From assembly GCA_016946835.1 (NCBI GenBank), contig JACVTC010000046.1, forward strand, positions 307,501 through 371,500: DNA of 64,000 nt, written 5' to 3'. Position numbers and translations under genes: made by a program. This document shows, one piece after another, positions 14,675-28,789 of this stretch (positions are counted from its first letter, which is position 1; every line of letters begins with the position of its first letter). This DNA comes from Neocallimastix lanati (nom. inval.) (Eukaryota > Neocallimastigomycota > Neocallimastigomycetes > Neocallimastigales > Neocallimastigaceae). Below the pieces are notes generated by a model. That model had not been told where the DNA came from. It was given only the letters and a program-made list of their open reading frames with translations, and searched no databases.

Positions 14675-15643
14675 TTATAATTATAGATAGATAAAGAGTG
14701 AGAGAGAGAGACAGAAGAAATAGAATAGAAATATTAAAAAAAAAAAAAAAAAAGAAAGAATTTAGTGTTATTATTTATAAAAATTTTAAAACATAATATA
14801 AAAATAAAAATATATTATTATTTTTATTAATATTATTATTTATAATTAATATTATTTATAATTATTATTATTTATAATTATTATATTATTTTTTTTTTTT
14901 AATTTTTTTTTTTTTTTTTTTTAATTTTTTATTTTCTTTACTTCATCTAATGGAACATCAATAACAGGTGGGTATTTCTTTTGGTATTTAGCTAATTCTT
15001 TGGTTAAACGGTTAACTAAATTTTTTTTTTTTTTTTTTTTTTTAGTTTTGTTTTATTTTAATATATATATATTTTTATTTTATTATATTTTATTTTCGAA
15101 TTTTTTTTTTTTAAAAAAAAAAAAAAAAATCATTAGCGTCATTAGTATCATTATTGTTATAATTATTGCGCAGAAAAAAAATTTTTTTTTTTTTTAGTTA
15201 ATAATTAATGCGCAGAAAAAAAAGATAAAAATATAAAATAAAAACAAAAAATTTCTTTATATATATATATATTTATATAATTATTTTATTTTTATTTTAT
15301 TTTATTTTACTTTTATTCTTATTCTTATTTTTATTTTTATTTTATTTTATCCTATTTTATTTTTATTTTTAATTTTATTTTTTTCCTCATTAGTTTACTG
15401 AATGAGCTTACCTGTATCCTTTAGAATATCAATAGCTTGATCCTCATGATTTGTGAAGGGTTGAGGAGCGGTGATACCAATTTTACCTCGTATATATTCT
15501 CTATATTTTTTTTCATGTTCATCTTGTTTCTGAATAAATTTTTTTTGAGCTTCCTCTGGATTTGTTATCATATCTTGATTCTCGATAACAATCTCTGATT
15601 TTAAAGCATCTTCATTCATAAAATCAGGTACTACCGAATCCAT
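7594..15643 (-). CDS. SCLT1-like coiled-coil protein of basal-body transition fibres, 19 exons
   Basis: Exons in coding order: 15412-15643, 14942-15015, 14508-14627, 14061-14317, 13275-13399, 12450-12675, 12008-12123, 11457-11617, 11047-11183, 10834-10915, 10613-10644, 10132-10272, 9734-9857, 9328-9462, 8966-9072, 8601-8766, 8155-8275, 7810-7961, 7594-7668. The spliced frame is 860 aa with no stop. After about 100 residues the protein is almost continuous heptad coiled coil rich in Glu, Lys, Leu, Gln and Asn, ending in an acidic patch and a short basic tail. Two stretches resemble vertebrate SCLT1 (sodium channel and clathrin linker 1, a distal-appendage protein, about 690 aa). One is a YNFMKPLFNSYDTKISEL segment about residue 112, like the LAPLVTEYD..LGEL segment of SCLT1. 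The other is a Q.K...KWK.E segment about residue 610 followed by an IADLRTQI-type helix. Such proteins anchor basal bodies to the membrane, which fits a zoospore. Coiled-coil similarity is weak evidence, so another centriolar coiled-coil protein is possible. Exon 16 uses an odd donor, GTTCCT. Confidence 0.62.
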
Positions 15644-16049
15644 GGTTAATAAATTTTATAAGGTATTAAATATTAATTTTTTTTTAATTTTTTTTTCTAT
15701 TTTTTTTTTCTATTTCTTTTTTTTGTTTTATTTTTTCTTGTTTTTTGCTTTTTTTTGTTTTTCTTTATTTAATGCTATTTAATTTAATAAAAAAATATAT
15801 ATATATGTTTTTTAATTATTTCTTGTCTTTTCTTTTTTTACTTTCTTTTTTTACTTTCTTTTTATTCTTCCTTTTTTTTTTTTTTTCTTTATATAAATTA
15901 TTTATATATTTAAATAAAAAAAAAAAAAAAAAGATCGGTTTCTCTATATGTAATTAATTAATAGTATAATAGTTTTATAAAATAATAATAATAGTAATAG
16001 TAATAGTAATAAATATCAAATATTTTAATAATAATTAAAATGAAGAAAA

Positions 16050-16103
<54 letters not shown>

Positions 16104-16557
16104 AAAAGAAAAATATATATTTATGAAGTGAAATGAAAAAAAGACTTATAATGAAATAATTATAAAAAAAAAATTTTTTTTTAAAATAATTTTAAAAATA
16201 TAAAAAAAAAATAATAATAATAATAATAATAATTAAATAAATAAAAACTGAATATGAATTTAATATTAGAAAAAACTTTTTATTGAATCAAATTCATTAA
16301 TGATGATTAATATTATTATTTTTATTTTTATTTTGTTATTATTATTATTATTATTATTAATTTATTATTATATTTAAGAAAGAAGTTATAATAAAATGTT
16401 TTAAAATATATAAAGTACAATCATGACATTTAGAATTATATCGATTGATAGATATAAAAAAAAAAAAAAAAAAAAATTCGATAATAATTATAATTAAAGT
16501 TAAAGTTTATAAGAAAGGTTAAAAAATAAAATAAAATAAAATAAAAAACGAGAAATA

Positions 16558-16590
<33 letters not shown>

Positions 16591-16740
16591 AAAAATAAAA
16601 ATAAAAATAAAAATTATAATTTTTAATTAATCCAAAGTTTAAAATTTTTACTAAAAATTTTATCTTAATTGGACATTTTTTTTTTATAAGTTTTTTATTA
16701 TTTTTATTTAATATGAAAAAACAAACTTTACATAATAATA

Positions 16741-16778
<38 letters not shown>

Positions 16779-18028
16779 GAAAATTAAAATAATAATAAAA
16801 CTTTTTTTTTTAATTATTCTAATGATAATAAATAAACTATAAAACTATAAAATTATTAAAAAAAATAAAATAAAGTAATGATAAGAAATAAAATTTTTGA
16901 AATTTATTTATTTATTTTTTTTTTAAAAAATTTTTACTTTTTTTAAAATTTATATTTTTGTTTTTTGTTTTTTGTTATTTGTTTTATTTACCAAATAAAA
17001 TTTTATGATATTGATATACTTTTTTAAAAAAAAAAAAAAAAAAAAAAAATTATACATAAATGTATTTCTTTTATTTTTCTTTTCTTTTAGTGGGTAATTT
17101 ATATTAAATTGAGCAGCAAAAAAAAAAAAAAAATAATAATAAAAGATAAAAATAAAAAATTAAATAAATATATAATAAAATAAGAATAAAGTAAAAAATA
17201 AATAATAATAAAATTTTCAAAAAAAAAATATAAAATAAAATAAAGCAAAATAAAATAAACAATTTTTATTTTTATTTTTATTTTTTTTATTTTTTATTTT
17301 TTTTTTTTTTTTAAGATTTTTAAGAAAATTTTTAAAGTTTTTTTTTTTTTCTTTAACTTTTTTTTTTTTTTTCTATTTTCTTATGGTTTAAAAAATGTTG
17401 TTAAGAATGAAATTTGAAATAAAGTAAGCCCAAAAAAAAATAAAAATAAAAATAAAAAAGATGAATGACCTTTATCATTGTTAACATCTTTTTATTTTTT
17501 TTTTTTTTTTATAATTATTATTATTATTAGTATTATATTAGTTTTATACTCTAACCAATAGTTAACTCCGATTTTTTGAGTAATATATGTTTATTTCAAT
17601 AATTAATATTTATATATATATTATATATATAAATTTTACTTCTTTAATTAATAATATGCTTTTTAATATTAAAGCAAAAAAAAATAAAATAATATAAACT
17701 ATATTTATAATAAACATTTATATATACAAAATCTACTTCTGCCCGATAAATATATTTATATAAATTGAGTAGAAGATTTTATTAATAATAAAAAAAATTT
17801 TTTTTAATAATAATATTTATATTCTTTAATAGAAATAATAGTAATGAACTATTGAATTAAAATATTGATTTATTAAATTTTAAATTATTACTCATTACAA
17901 CATTTAAATATATATATATATATATATAATTTATATTTAGAGATGTTTATTTTACACTTTAAAATTCATTTTTCTTTTTTTTATATTTATTATATTCTCT
18001 CTTTTTTTTTAATAGCATTTGAGATATG

Positions 18029-18064
<36 letters not shown>

Positions 18065-18415
18065 TATATATAAATTTATATAATAAAAACTAATCATTCA
18101 ATAAAAAAAAAATTTTTTTTTTTATCATTATACACCTTAATTTTTAAAGTATGAACCATAAAATACTAGCAGTAAAAAAATAAATTTTATAATTTTGATT
18201 TAAAACAAACAAACTTTTTTTTTTTTTTTTTATGATCATTTTATGATTATTTCTAAAAGTATTATTTTAAGACATTCATTTTAAAATCATATAAAAGTAG
18301 TTCATTTATATAAAATATAATTATTATAAACTATTAAATTTATTTTATTTAATTCTTTTAATTTTTTAATTTTTTTTTATTTTTTATTTTTATTTTTATT
18401 TTTTTTAGTTTTTTA

Positions 18416-18467
18416 TTATTTAGCTGTTTTTGGTTCTTCAAATACGTATACATTAGGAAAGAAAATA
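18416..18467 (-). other. Possible orphan terminal exon
   Basis: On the minus strand an AAAAAAATAG acceptor is followed by an open segment reading IFFPNVYVFEEPKTAK and a TAA stop. The composition is protein-like and unlike the flanking DNA. No convincing upstream exon was found in the next few kilobases, so this may be a relic or chance. Confidence 0.2.
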
Positions 18468-19672
18468 CTATTTTTTTAATTTTCTACTTTAATGATGAGA
18501 TTTGTATAAAAATAATATTAAATAATAAAAAATTATATATAAAAAATTAATTATCAATTTTTTTTTTTTTTTTTTTTATCTATAATATAATTAGAAAATT
18601 TTTTTTTTCATTATATCTTATTAATAAATATAAATATGTACATATATAAATACATATATACAGTAATAACTTTAAAATAATCAAAAACAAATTATAAATT
18701 ACAAATCTTTTAAGTCTTTACTTTATTAATAAATTATAATATTATTCATTAAAATATTTTATTTAAAAAAAAATATATTATATATATATAATATTCAAAG
18801 GACATCCATTTTATAAATTATATATTTTATTTATTTATTTATTTATTAATTTTTTCTTAAATTTTAGAGTTTACTTCAAAAAAAAAAAAAAAAAAAAAAA
18901 GTTTGACAAATTTTAATCTATACGATGAATATTTACAATATAATTATATATGTACATATTTATATTTATTAATAAGATATAATAAAAAAAAAAAAATTAA
19001 TTAATTAGCATTACTTTATTACTGAATATTAATGAAACATAAATTTCCTGATTGATGATTTAATGTATCATTTTTAGTAACAAAATTATAATAATAAAAA
19101 TTTTATATTGAATAGAGAGAAGAAAAAAGAAGAAATGAAAAAAAAAATTTTTTTTTTTTATTTTTAATTTATAGAGTAATTAATTATTGTTAAACGTAAA
19201 ATATATTTAATAAAAAATATATTTAATAAAAAAAATATATTTATATTTATATTTATATATATTATTAATAAAAAATTATTATTATTATTATTTTTTTTTT
19301 TTTTTAATTAAATAAAGGTTCAATATGAAGAATACAAAATTAATTTTTATTTAATATTTAATTCATCATTAGAATTAAATGAAACAATTTATTTTAATTA
19401 AAGTCTTAATTGATTTCCTTTTTTTTTGTTTGTTTGTTTGGTTGGTTTTTTTACTAAATCTATTGTTTATGAAGTGTATGTGCATTAAACATGGATAGAG
19501 AGGTTATCTAAAAATGGAATAAAGATTTAACCTAACATGGATCATGAATAGTAGTAGTGACAGATAAATTTCTATAAATAAATTTCTTCTTTTATAAAAT
19601 GGAATATTATATATATGTATATGCATGCATGTACTTTTTTTTTAAAAAAAAAAAAAAAAAACTTTAAAAGAT

Positions 19673-19714
<42 letters not shown>

Positions 19715-21839
19715 CATAAATTCCTTTAATTTTAAAAGCACTTGATATTAAAGGGAAAAAATAATAAAATAATAATAATAATAAAAATAGTAATAATTAG
19801 CATTACTTTAATTAATAAATTATATTTCATTAATATTCAATACAATAATGAATCATTATTATAATATTAATTATAATAATAAATAATAAAAAAAATTATA
19901 TTTCGAGGGAGAAGAAAATTAAAAAAAAAAAAAAAAAATTAATACTGTAATTATAAAATATATATCAAAATTAAAAAAAATAAAATAAAATAAAACTAAA
20001 AAATTTTTTAAAATTTTAAATTTTTTATTTTTTTTATAATTTTACAAAAAAGATTAATTTTTTTTTTTAATTAAAATAAATAAATAAATAAATAAAATAA
20101 ATAAATAATGAAATTAATATTAATTAATTTATAAAATTTGACTTTTTTTTTTAATTAAAAATTTCGAATATTTCATTTAATATAAAAAAAATAAAAAATA
20201 ATAATAATAATAATAATAAAATAAAAATTAAAAATAATAATAAAAATAATAATAATAATAAAAACTAATAAAATAATAAAAACTAATAAAATAATAAAAA
20301 CAAATAATAAGAATAAAAATTGAATGAAACCTTCATAGAACAAAAGACTGACATCGATCTAAAAAAAAAAAAAAAATTAAATAATTCCATGTCATATGAT
20401 ATGGCTTAATAATTTTTATTAAATATTTTTTTTTCAAAAAAAAAAAAAAAAAAAAAAAAACTTTAAATCTATAAAAAGAAAAATGAATCATCAAAACTAT
20501 TAAATTCATGATTAAAACTAATAAATACTATAGTTTTAAACCACTATAACCTAATTATTTTTTTCCAAACATCATTTAATTATTATTAATTTATAAAATA
20601 TAACCTATAATAAAAATAATACAGGGCTAAGTATATATAAAAAAAATTCATAATAAACGAATCTAATTATAACAAATATAAAAGCAAAGTAATACAAATA
20701 AAATAAATTGAATATAATAATAAAATAAAATAAAATAATAATAAAAATTTCATAAAATCCTATTTAATATTTTTTAATTATCACAAATTATTTAAAAGTT
20801 TTCATTTTTCTAAATTATTCTTCATCTATCTTTTTAATTAAAAAAAATTATATATATATATATAATTTTTTATTATATATTTTATAAAATTATATATATT
20901 TTATACATTATATATATTTTATATATTATATGTATTCTATATTTTTTTTAATTATATATTATAATTTTATGGATTACTATATATATTTTTTATTATATGG
21001 ATTATATATTTTTTTTTTAAAAAATTCATTCTCACAAAATCTTCTTTTAATTCCATAAATAATTCATATATCAATTTAATTAAAATAATTATATAATATA
21101 TTCTATTCTATTATATATTACATATTGTATAATTAATTATTTTTTATTTAATTAATTTTATTCTTTTAATAAATAAATGGATAAATAAATAAATAAATAA
21201 AATTTTTCTGTTATAGATTAATATTCATTTATTCTAAAACATGAATTTTTTTTAAATCATTCTTATTCATATTATTATTATTTATTATTATTATTTATTA
21301 TTTATTATTTATTATTTTTATTTTATTTTAAAGAATTATGATGATACCTTAAAAAATAAATTTACATCTTATAGCCAATATTTCTTTTATTTTATTTTTC
21401 TTTCTTTCTTTCTTTCTTTCTTTCCTTCCTTTCCTTTCCTTCTCTACTTAATTTTTTTTTTTTTTTTTGAAAAATAAATTTAAAATTGTAAAATATATTT
21501 ATCTATTTAAAATGACTATAACCAATCATTAAATAAAATTATAAATAGGATTAATTTGAAAAAAAAAAATAATTATAATAATAATAATAAATAATAGTAA
21601 ATAATAAATAATAATAGTAAATTATTAATTAATTAATTAATTTTGATATTTTACATAATAACACGTGAATAATTAGAAAATTATGCTTCTTTAGCATATT
21701 TTTATTGAAATTCTAAAATTCTTAATAAAATATAAAAAATTAAAAAAATTAAAATGATTTAAAATAAATATATATATATATATAAATATAGTACTATTAT
21801 TTAGTTTCATTATTATTACTTTATTTCTATTATAGGTAT

Positions 21840-21876
<37 letters not shown>

Positions 21877-22087
21877 AATTTTACTAATGACTTTCGGTTA
21901 AAGTTACCAAGAATTTAATTATTATTAAAGTTTAAGCTTTTTTTTTTTTTTTAAAGTATTTTATTATAGACAAATTAAAAAAAAAAATATATATATATAT
22001 ATAAATTTAAATATATATAAAAATTTAAATATGAATTTTTAATTTTCACTTTAAAAAAAAAAAAACAGATCTAATTTTTTTTTAGTA

Positions 22088-22393
22088 GTGGTAAAAGTAA
22101 TAAATGTTCTTTCAATCATCTCAAAAAAAGGACTCGTCGATGATGGAAAGATATTAATTATTATTAATAAAAACACTGGCTCTTTCTTTTATATATATAT
22201 ATATATAGGTATTATGTCTCTTTTCTTCCTTTCTTTTTTTCCGCCTTTCTCCCTTTTACCCGGTCTTTTAGTCTTTTTGAAGTTAAAGATTTCATATCCT
22301 ACTTGTATTTTTCCTTCAAAGTTAAGAAGGAAGGAGAAGGATAAAAAGAAAGAAGAAAAGAATTTATTACTTATTCATATATATAATATATAA
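22088..22393. other. Unclassified higher-complexity island
   Basis: About 300 bp with unusual C/G content. It contains a pyrimidine-rich block (about 22215-22280) followed by a purine-rich block (about 22320-22365). An open frame runs through it on the plus strand (101 codons), and a 27-codon basic peptide frame reads on the minus strand. Neither resembles a known protein, and the plus frame crosses an (AT)n tract. It may be a transcribed non-coding element or decayed repeat. Confidence 0.2.
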
Positions 22394-22441
22394 AAATAAA
22401 AAAAAAAAAAAAAAAAGTATCAATACAATAAAAATAAAAAA

Positions 22442-22474
<33 letters not shown>

Positions 22475-22685
22475 TTCAAAAACAAATCAATGGTTTAACT
22501 CTTTTTTTTTTTTTTTTTTTTTTTATTTCTTGATCATTTTTATTGAAATTTATTTTTTTTCTTTTTTTTCTTTATTTTATTTCTTAATAATTTTATTTCT
22601 TTATTTTTATTACTTATTACATATATATTCATTAATTTAAAATTTTTAAGAAATAAAATTATAATATTTCTTATTTTTCCTGTTC

Positions 22686-22727
<42 letters not shown>

Positions 22728-22828
22728 TCGTTTCAATATGAATTATTAATTTATATATATATATTTTTTTTTAAAGAAATTTATAATTTTTTAAATAAAA
22801 TCTCTTTCTTTTTCTTTTTATTTTATTT

Positions 22829-22863
<35 letters not shown>

Positions 22864-23198
22864 TAAATGTAATAATAATCATTGTGGAATGCCTTTGAAG
22901 TATATAAATATTTCGGCGTTATAATTTAACTGATATCATATATATATTTGTATGTCTTTTTATCTTATGTATTTTTTTTTAAAAAAAATAAAACTATATT
23001 TTATTTCTTTTTAACATTATATATTATATTATAACAAATTTTATTATTATTAAATTTGTCTTTTACACAATTGATATGAAAAAAATAATAGTATTAATTA
23101 AATATAAATTACATAATATTTGATATGTAATACTTTCAAATTCTATCTAGTTCTATTTATATTTTTCATTAATTATAAATATATATTATATATTAAAT

Positions 23199-24692
23199 TT
23201 AAAATAAAGTAGCTAAAATAGTAAATAAAGTTGCAAGAGTAACAAAAACAATTTCTAAACTGTTAGACTTGACATCACCACTAGCAGCATCTTGTAAAGC
23301 ACCATTTGAATCATATGAACCACCATTTAAGTGCTTAAGATCCTTACCAGTAGCCCATGAGAGCCAAACAACATTTAAGGCAGAAGATTCCTTACTCCAT
23401 TCACCTATTTAATTATTTTTATTTTAATAAATAAAGGTTTTTTTTTCAAATATATATATATATTTATTAATAAAAATATTTATAAAATTAAAATAAAAAT
23501 TTTTTGAAGCATCCTATGTATGAAACTCTTTTAAAATCTAATAATAATATTATTTTTATTTTCAAATATATACCGAAAGCCATGTAGAAAGCAATAAGCT
23601 TAGCACCATTTTTGTTAACAGTAACAGCAGCTACAGTTTGTTCTGGATAATCTGGTTCAGCTGGACTAAAGTACATAACTGGAATAACTTCCATACCTTG
23701 GGTTGGATCAATAGCAGCTGGAACATGATAAATACTTTTTTATATAATATGATATTAAGAAAATCATAATAAAAAAATATTATTAATATTGAATTCATTT
23801 AAAAGAATTAAAACATTAAATATAACATAATTTATATATATAATTTTTCCCTTTAATATATTTTTTCTATATTTTTCTTAATAGTACACCATTTATATTA
23901 ATATATATGATTTTATTTCTTTAATATAAATTTCGTAAATTTTTTCTCTAATACTAACTTTTCATTAACAACTAAGTTTACACTGTTAACAGTATCACCT
24001 AAAGGAAGGTTTTGTTCATCGGCAATAACTTTGTGAGTAAGATCAAATTTGCAGTCAGAACCATCACAAGCTTTGTATAATTTAGTACCAGTAGCAGTAC
24101 TTGGGTATTCATTTAAGAAAACTAAACGAACATCATTGTTTCTGGCATATCCTTCAATTTGATCCCATTGAGCATCAGTAATAGCACTAGTCCAAGTTTT
24201 TCCGTCCTTGTATGAAACTCTACCATTTGGGAAAACTAAAACACTGTACTTTGGTTGAAGATTACCGTTAACATTTTCATAGAATAAATTTTCAATATTG
24301 TCTTTGTAACCATCTTTTGGAATAGTAATTTGATCATATTGAATCTAATATTAAAAACATATTTAAATAATATATTTAATAATATTATTTTTACTTATTT
24401 TTAAAGATTTACTTGAATAATTAATTTATAATAATAAAAGAGGACCTCAAAAATTTATATATACATATAAACATATAAAATTTATAGCATATATAAATAT
24501 GTATATATATGTATATATGTTTTATTATATTTGTGTATTATTTACCTTGTAATCTTCACAAGTCTTTACAGCAGATGAATAATTATCCTTATCAGCATCT
24601 TCAATAATTACCATAGCAATTTCAGCATTTTCTGCGAAAACGAATAATGGTAATAATAATAAAACTAACTTTTCTATAATATTGAAACGCAT
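23199..24692 (-). CDS. Secreted, probably GPI-anchored protein with an Agd3/CBM87-like domain, 4 exons
   Basis: Exons in coding order: 24546-24692, 23959-24344, 23574-23734, 23199-23404, giving 299 aa. The start is followed by a clear signal peptide (hydrophobic LVLLLLPLFVFA, cleavage expected about residue 20). The C-terminus is a hydrophobic tail (about residues 280-299) after a small-residue SGD segment, typical of a GPI-attachment signal. The mature part resembles the N-terminal CBM87-type domain of fungal Agd3 polysaccharide deacetylases. It shows an IQYDQITIP strand, a YSVLVFPNGRVSY segment, SAITDAQWDQIEGYA, NNDVRLVFLNEYPS, then a later FYMAFGEWS...VVWLSWATG block. The deacetylase catalytic domain that normally follows is absent, so carbohydrate binding at the cell surface is inferred and enzymatic activity is not. 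The protein has few cysteines. The family call is by remembered motif pattern and was not searched. It stands alone in a large gene-poor stretch. Confidence 0.68.
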
Positions 24693-27270
24693 TTTGATTT
24701 AAAATATTTTCTGTTTTCTATTTTTTAAATTTTATAACTTTATAAAGCTATTATTTTATTAATTTATCTTAAATATTATAATATTTTATTTTATTTATTT
24801 GTTTTTTTTGTTTTTTTTTTTTTTTTAATAAATATCTTTTTTTTTGTTGTTGTTTCTTTTTTTCTTTAATTTATAGATTATAGTATGTATATATAAATCT
24901 TCCTATATTACACTATAAACTATTTTATTAAATAAAAAAAAAATACTTAGTTCTATTAATTATAAATCTGATAAAATAAAATGTATGAAAAAAAAAAAGA
25001 ATAAAAAAATTTTTTTTAAAAAAAAAGGAATCCTTTATTCTATTTATATTATATAATTTAATATTTCGTGTATAAATTGCAATAATTAAAACCTTAATAC
25101 TTAAAAAAGTTTAAAAATTCAATTTCATCAATAATATATGGAGTAGAATCAATTATCAAGTTAACAAATAGAATGGCAATAAATATAAATTAAAAACTTT
25201 CTATTTAAATATATAATAATATTACTTCAATCTTTTTCAAATATATATTTAATATATAATACAATATAATAAATTAATCAACTATAGTAGAATAATTAAC
25301 AAAAAAAAAAAAAAAAAAAAAATTTATACTTATTTTAAAACTTCATTCCATTCATTACATTATATATATATTATAAGTTTATTCAATTCATTATATTATA
25401 TATATATTATAAGTTTATTTAATTCATTATATTATTTATATTACCAGTTCATTTAATTCATTATATATTATAGATATATATTATAGATATATATTATAAT
25501 ATATATTTTCCATTTTATTCAATATTTAAGATTTTATTCTTTTTTTTTTTTTTATATTATTTCACAAAAGAAAAAGAAAAGAAAAAAAAATTGGAAAAAG
25601 AAAAAAAAAATAAAAATAAATGTATATACAAAAAATTAAATAAATAATTAAATGTTTAATTAAATACATAATTAATTAAAAATAATTGAATAATAAATAA
25701 TAATTAATAATTAATAAGAAATAATAATTAATAAGAAATAATAATTAATAATAAATAATAAATAATAAAATCTTTTAGGTATCCACCTCTAATTCATTAA
25801 TTATTATTCAAAAACCAAGCCAAAAAAAGAAAAATAATTCAGTAATCTGCCACCCTTTTTAGTTTTTTTTTTTTTTTTAAATATTTAAAAACTATTGATT
25901 TGTTCAAACAAAATATATATTAATAAATTTCTAGAAGATATGAACAATTGATATAATATTTATCATTTAATTATTTTAAATGTTATTTTTTTATTATTAG
26001 TTATTAGTTTATATATTACTTTTGTTCTATAATTCATTAATTTTTAAAAAATAAAAATATTTATTCATCATCATCATATCATAATAGTAAGAAAGCCTTT
26101 AATTAAAAAAATTTTTTTTTCATTACTATTTAAAATTTTTTTATTTAATTAAAAATAAAAAAAAAAAAAAGTTAATAAAAATAAAAAAAATATAAATTTT
26201 TTATTGAAAAAAAGATTTAAAATTTTAATTATAAATCTTTCATATTCACTTTACATATATTTTATTTTATGTATATTAATGACTATTTATTAGTACATCA
26301 TTTAATGAAATAAAATAAACTATATATAAAAATAAAACATTTATCAATTTAATTAATAAAATTTACATTGTAAATAGATACTTTATCGATTTTAATTAAT
26401 ACTTTCTCCATAGAAACTTATTTACTACAATTTTATTTTAATTTAATACATTTCACTTAATACAATTCATTTAATACAATTCAATTAATACAATTCAATT
26501 AATACATTTTATTTTAGTTAGTACATAGTTGTAGTATAAAAGTTGAGCAACAATTTTTAATTAATAAGCATTTTTTTTTTTTATATAACCTATCTTTTTC
26601 TATTTTGGTTCATTATCTCTTCTTATGGGAACAAATATATATAATCAATAGCTAATGATTTAATTAAAGTTTAATGCATAATATATAGGATTAAACAATT
26701 TAAAACTTCTTTTTTAATTTATATTGAAGTACATTAGTACAATTATAAATTTATATGGAGTTTACCATATCAAAATATAAAGGGCATATACTACAAATTA
26801 TCATTTCATTGTATTCATTAACTCTATTAACCTTATTTATATTAATGAACTTAATTAGTATTAAAAAAAAAAATTCTTTATATAAAATAATTTTAAAAAA
26901 AAAACTAAATTGTTTTACACAACAGAAAAAAAAATTTTCATTTAATCTAGAATTTAAATTAAAAATAAATTACTTGTGCAACATTCATAAATTAATTTTT
27001 TTAAAAAAAATTTTTTTGTATGGAGTTTTTGAATAATAATAACCCTTTTTTTTATTTAAATAATCTTTACTATTTTCATTTAGAGAGTATATTACATATA
27101 TATTACATTTACATATATAATTATATTTTAATAGCACTCATAGCTATTAGAATAGTTTATTGTTAAATTTTATGTTTTTATATTAGAATATATATATTAA
27201 GTATAATGTTTCTTTAAATTTGAGGTTTCACAAAAAATAACTTTAAAAAATTTTTTCATTAGATAATAAC
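24693..27270. other. AT-rich intergenic DNA
   Basis: 5' flank of the CBM87-like gene on the minus strand, followed by A/T-rich DNA. Near 25345-25500 there are short ATTCATTATATTATATAT-type duplications, and near 26460-26515 a repeated AATACAATTCA motif. No gene is supported. A 93-codon open frame at 26755-27036 is Lys/Leu/Ile/Phe low complexity. Confidence 0.5.
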
Positions 27271-27274
27271 CAAA

Positions 27275-27280
27275 TTTATT

Positions 27281-27364
<84 letters not shown>

Positions 27365-27374
27365 TTATTTATTT

Positions 27375-27414
<40 letters not shown>

Positions 27415-27431
27415 TTATTTATTATTTATTT

Positions 27432-27467
<36 letters not shown>

Positions 27468-27620
27468 TTATTTATTATTTATTTATTATTTATTATTTAT
27501 TATTATTTAATTATTTAATTATTTAATTATTTAATTATTTATTATTTATTATTTATTATTTATTATTATTTAATTATTTAATTATTTAATTATTTAATTA
27601 TTTATTATTTATTATTTATT
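27275..27620. repeat. (TTTA)n array grading into TTATTTA and AATT variants
   Basis: Long uninterrupted TTTA tetramers, then alternating TTATTTA and TTTAATTA blocks, about 345 bp in all. Tandem expansion is evident from the regular phase. Confidence 0.95.
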
Positions 27621-28789
27621 TAGATAATTGGATAATTCAATTTTATCTTTATATTTTTTATCTATTTTGATTGATATTATCTCTTAATATATAAATTAAC
27701 TGAAACATAAACAAAATTTTTATCTTTAATTACATATTCTTTTAATATATTCTTTTAATACATTGTTTTTTGTTTATATTATTCTGAATTTACCACCAAA
27801 CCCTTCCCAATCGCGATTCAAACTACTACTTTATGGATTATTCAACTTTCTATATATATCCAATGTATTGTTTATTTTATTATTACTATGTATTCTATAA
27901 TATCTTTAAAACTTTTATACTATTTTTTATAAAAAAAATTATATATATATAAATATATTTAAATAGATATAAATATTAACATTTAAATAGGCATACATTT
28001 AATAAATATAAATAGATATAAGTAGTATATATAGATATATAAATAGATATACATTTAAACCTTGTAAATATATAAATAGATGTAAATATAAATATATAAA
28101 TAGAATATGCATTTAAAAAAATAAAAGAATAGCAAATGTTTAAGAATTTCTCCTATCTATCAATGTAACAATAATATATTAATTATATATTAAAATATAA
28201 ATGAAAAGAATAAAAGATATAATTTGAGATACAAAATTCTAATCCTTCATTTGGAAATTTTTTTTTTCATAAAGAGGAGGAACCTATAGATTATGAATGA
28301 AATGAATTATGTAATATAAATATTAAATATTAAATTTAAATATTAAATAGAAATATTAAATATTAAATATTAAATAGAAATATTAAATATTAAATAGAAA
28401 TTTAAATATTAAATATTAAATATTAAATAGAAATTTAAATATACATAAATATATCTGAAGAAGTATAAAAAAGATATAAATTAACTTTATATGAATATTT
28501 GTTATATTAAAATGCTTTTTTTTAAACATTGAACGAATAAAAAGAAATAAAAATAAAAATAAAAATTTAATACTATTTTTTTTCTTTTTTCTTTTTTCAT
28601 TGAATAAAAAATGGCTATGAAATTTAAAGAATTAGAAGAAAAAGAGAAAAAAAAAAAAATTTTTTATTTTTATTTCTTTTATTTTAATCTAATTAAAAAA
28701 AAAAAAAAAACTTTAATAAATATAATTTATTTCTTCTTAACATGAAACTAAAGTCTAATAAAATATTATTTATTCATTCAATTCTTTAT

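Larger units (their letters stand above)
15644..23198. other. 7.5-kb gene-poor AT-rich gap
   Basis: Mostly A/T homopolymers, (AT)n and (ATT)n. Islands of higher complexity are 17540-17590, 18416-18470 (possible terminal exon), 19430-19590, 22090-22370 and 22860-22925. None could be joined into a multi-exon gene or recognised as a structural RNA. The frames here that look open are low-complexity Phe/Leu/Ile/Tyr translations of poly-T. Confidence 0.5.

Noticed and set aside
26755-27036. 93-codon frame, possible membrane protein
   Set aside because: It is Lys/Leu/Ile/Phe low complexity driven by poly-A and poly-T, has no recognisable motif, and composition equals the flanks.
27790-27850. C-rich patch resembling a tRNA T-arm (GATTCAAAC)
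   Set aside because: No pairing stem of five bases flanks the loop and no acceptor or anticodon arm could be folded.
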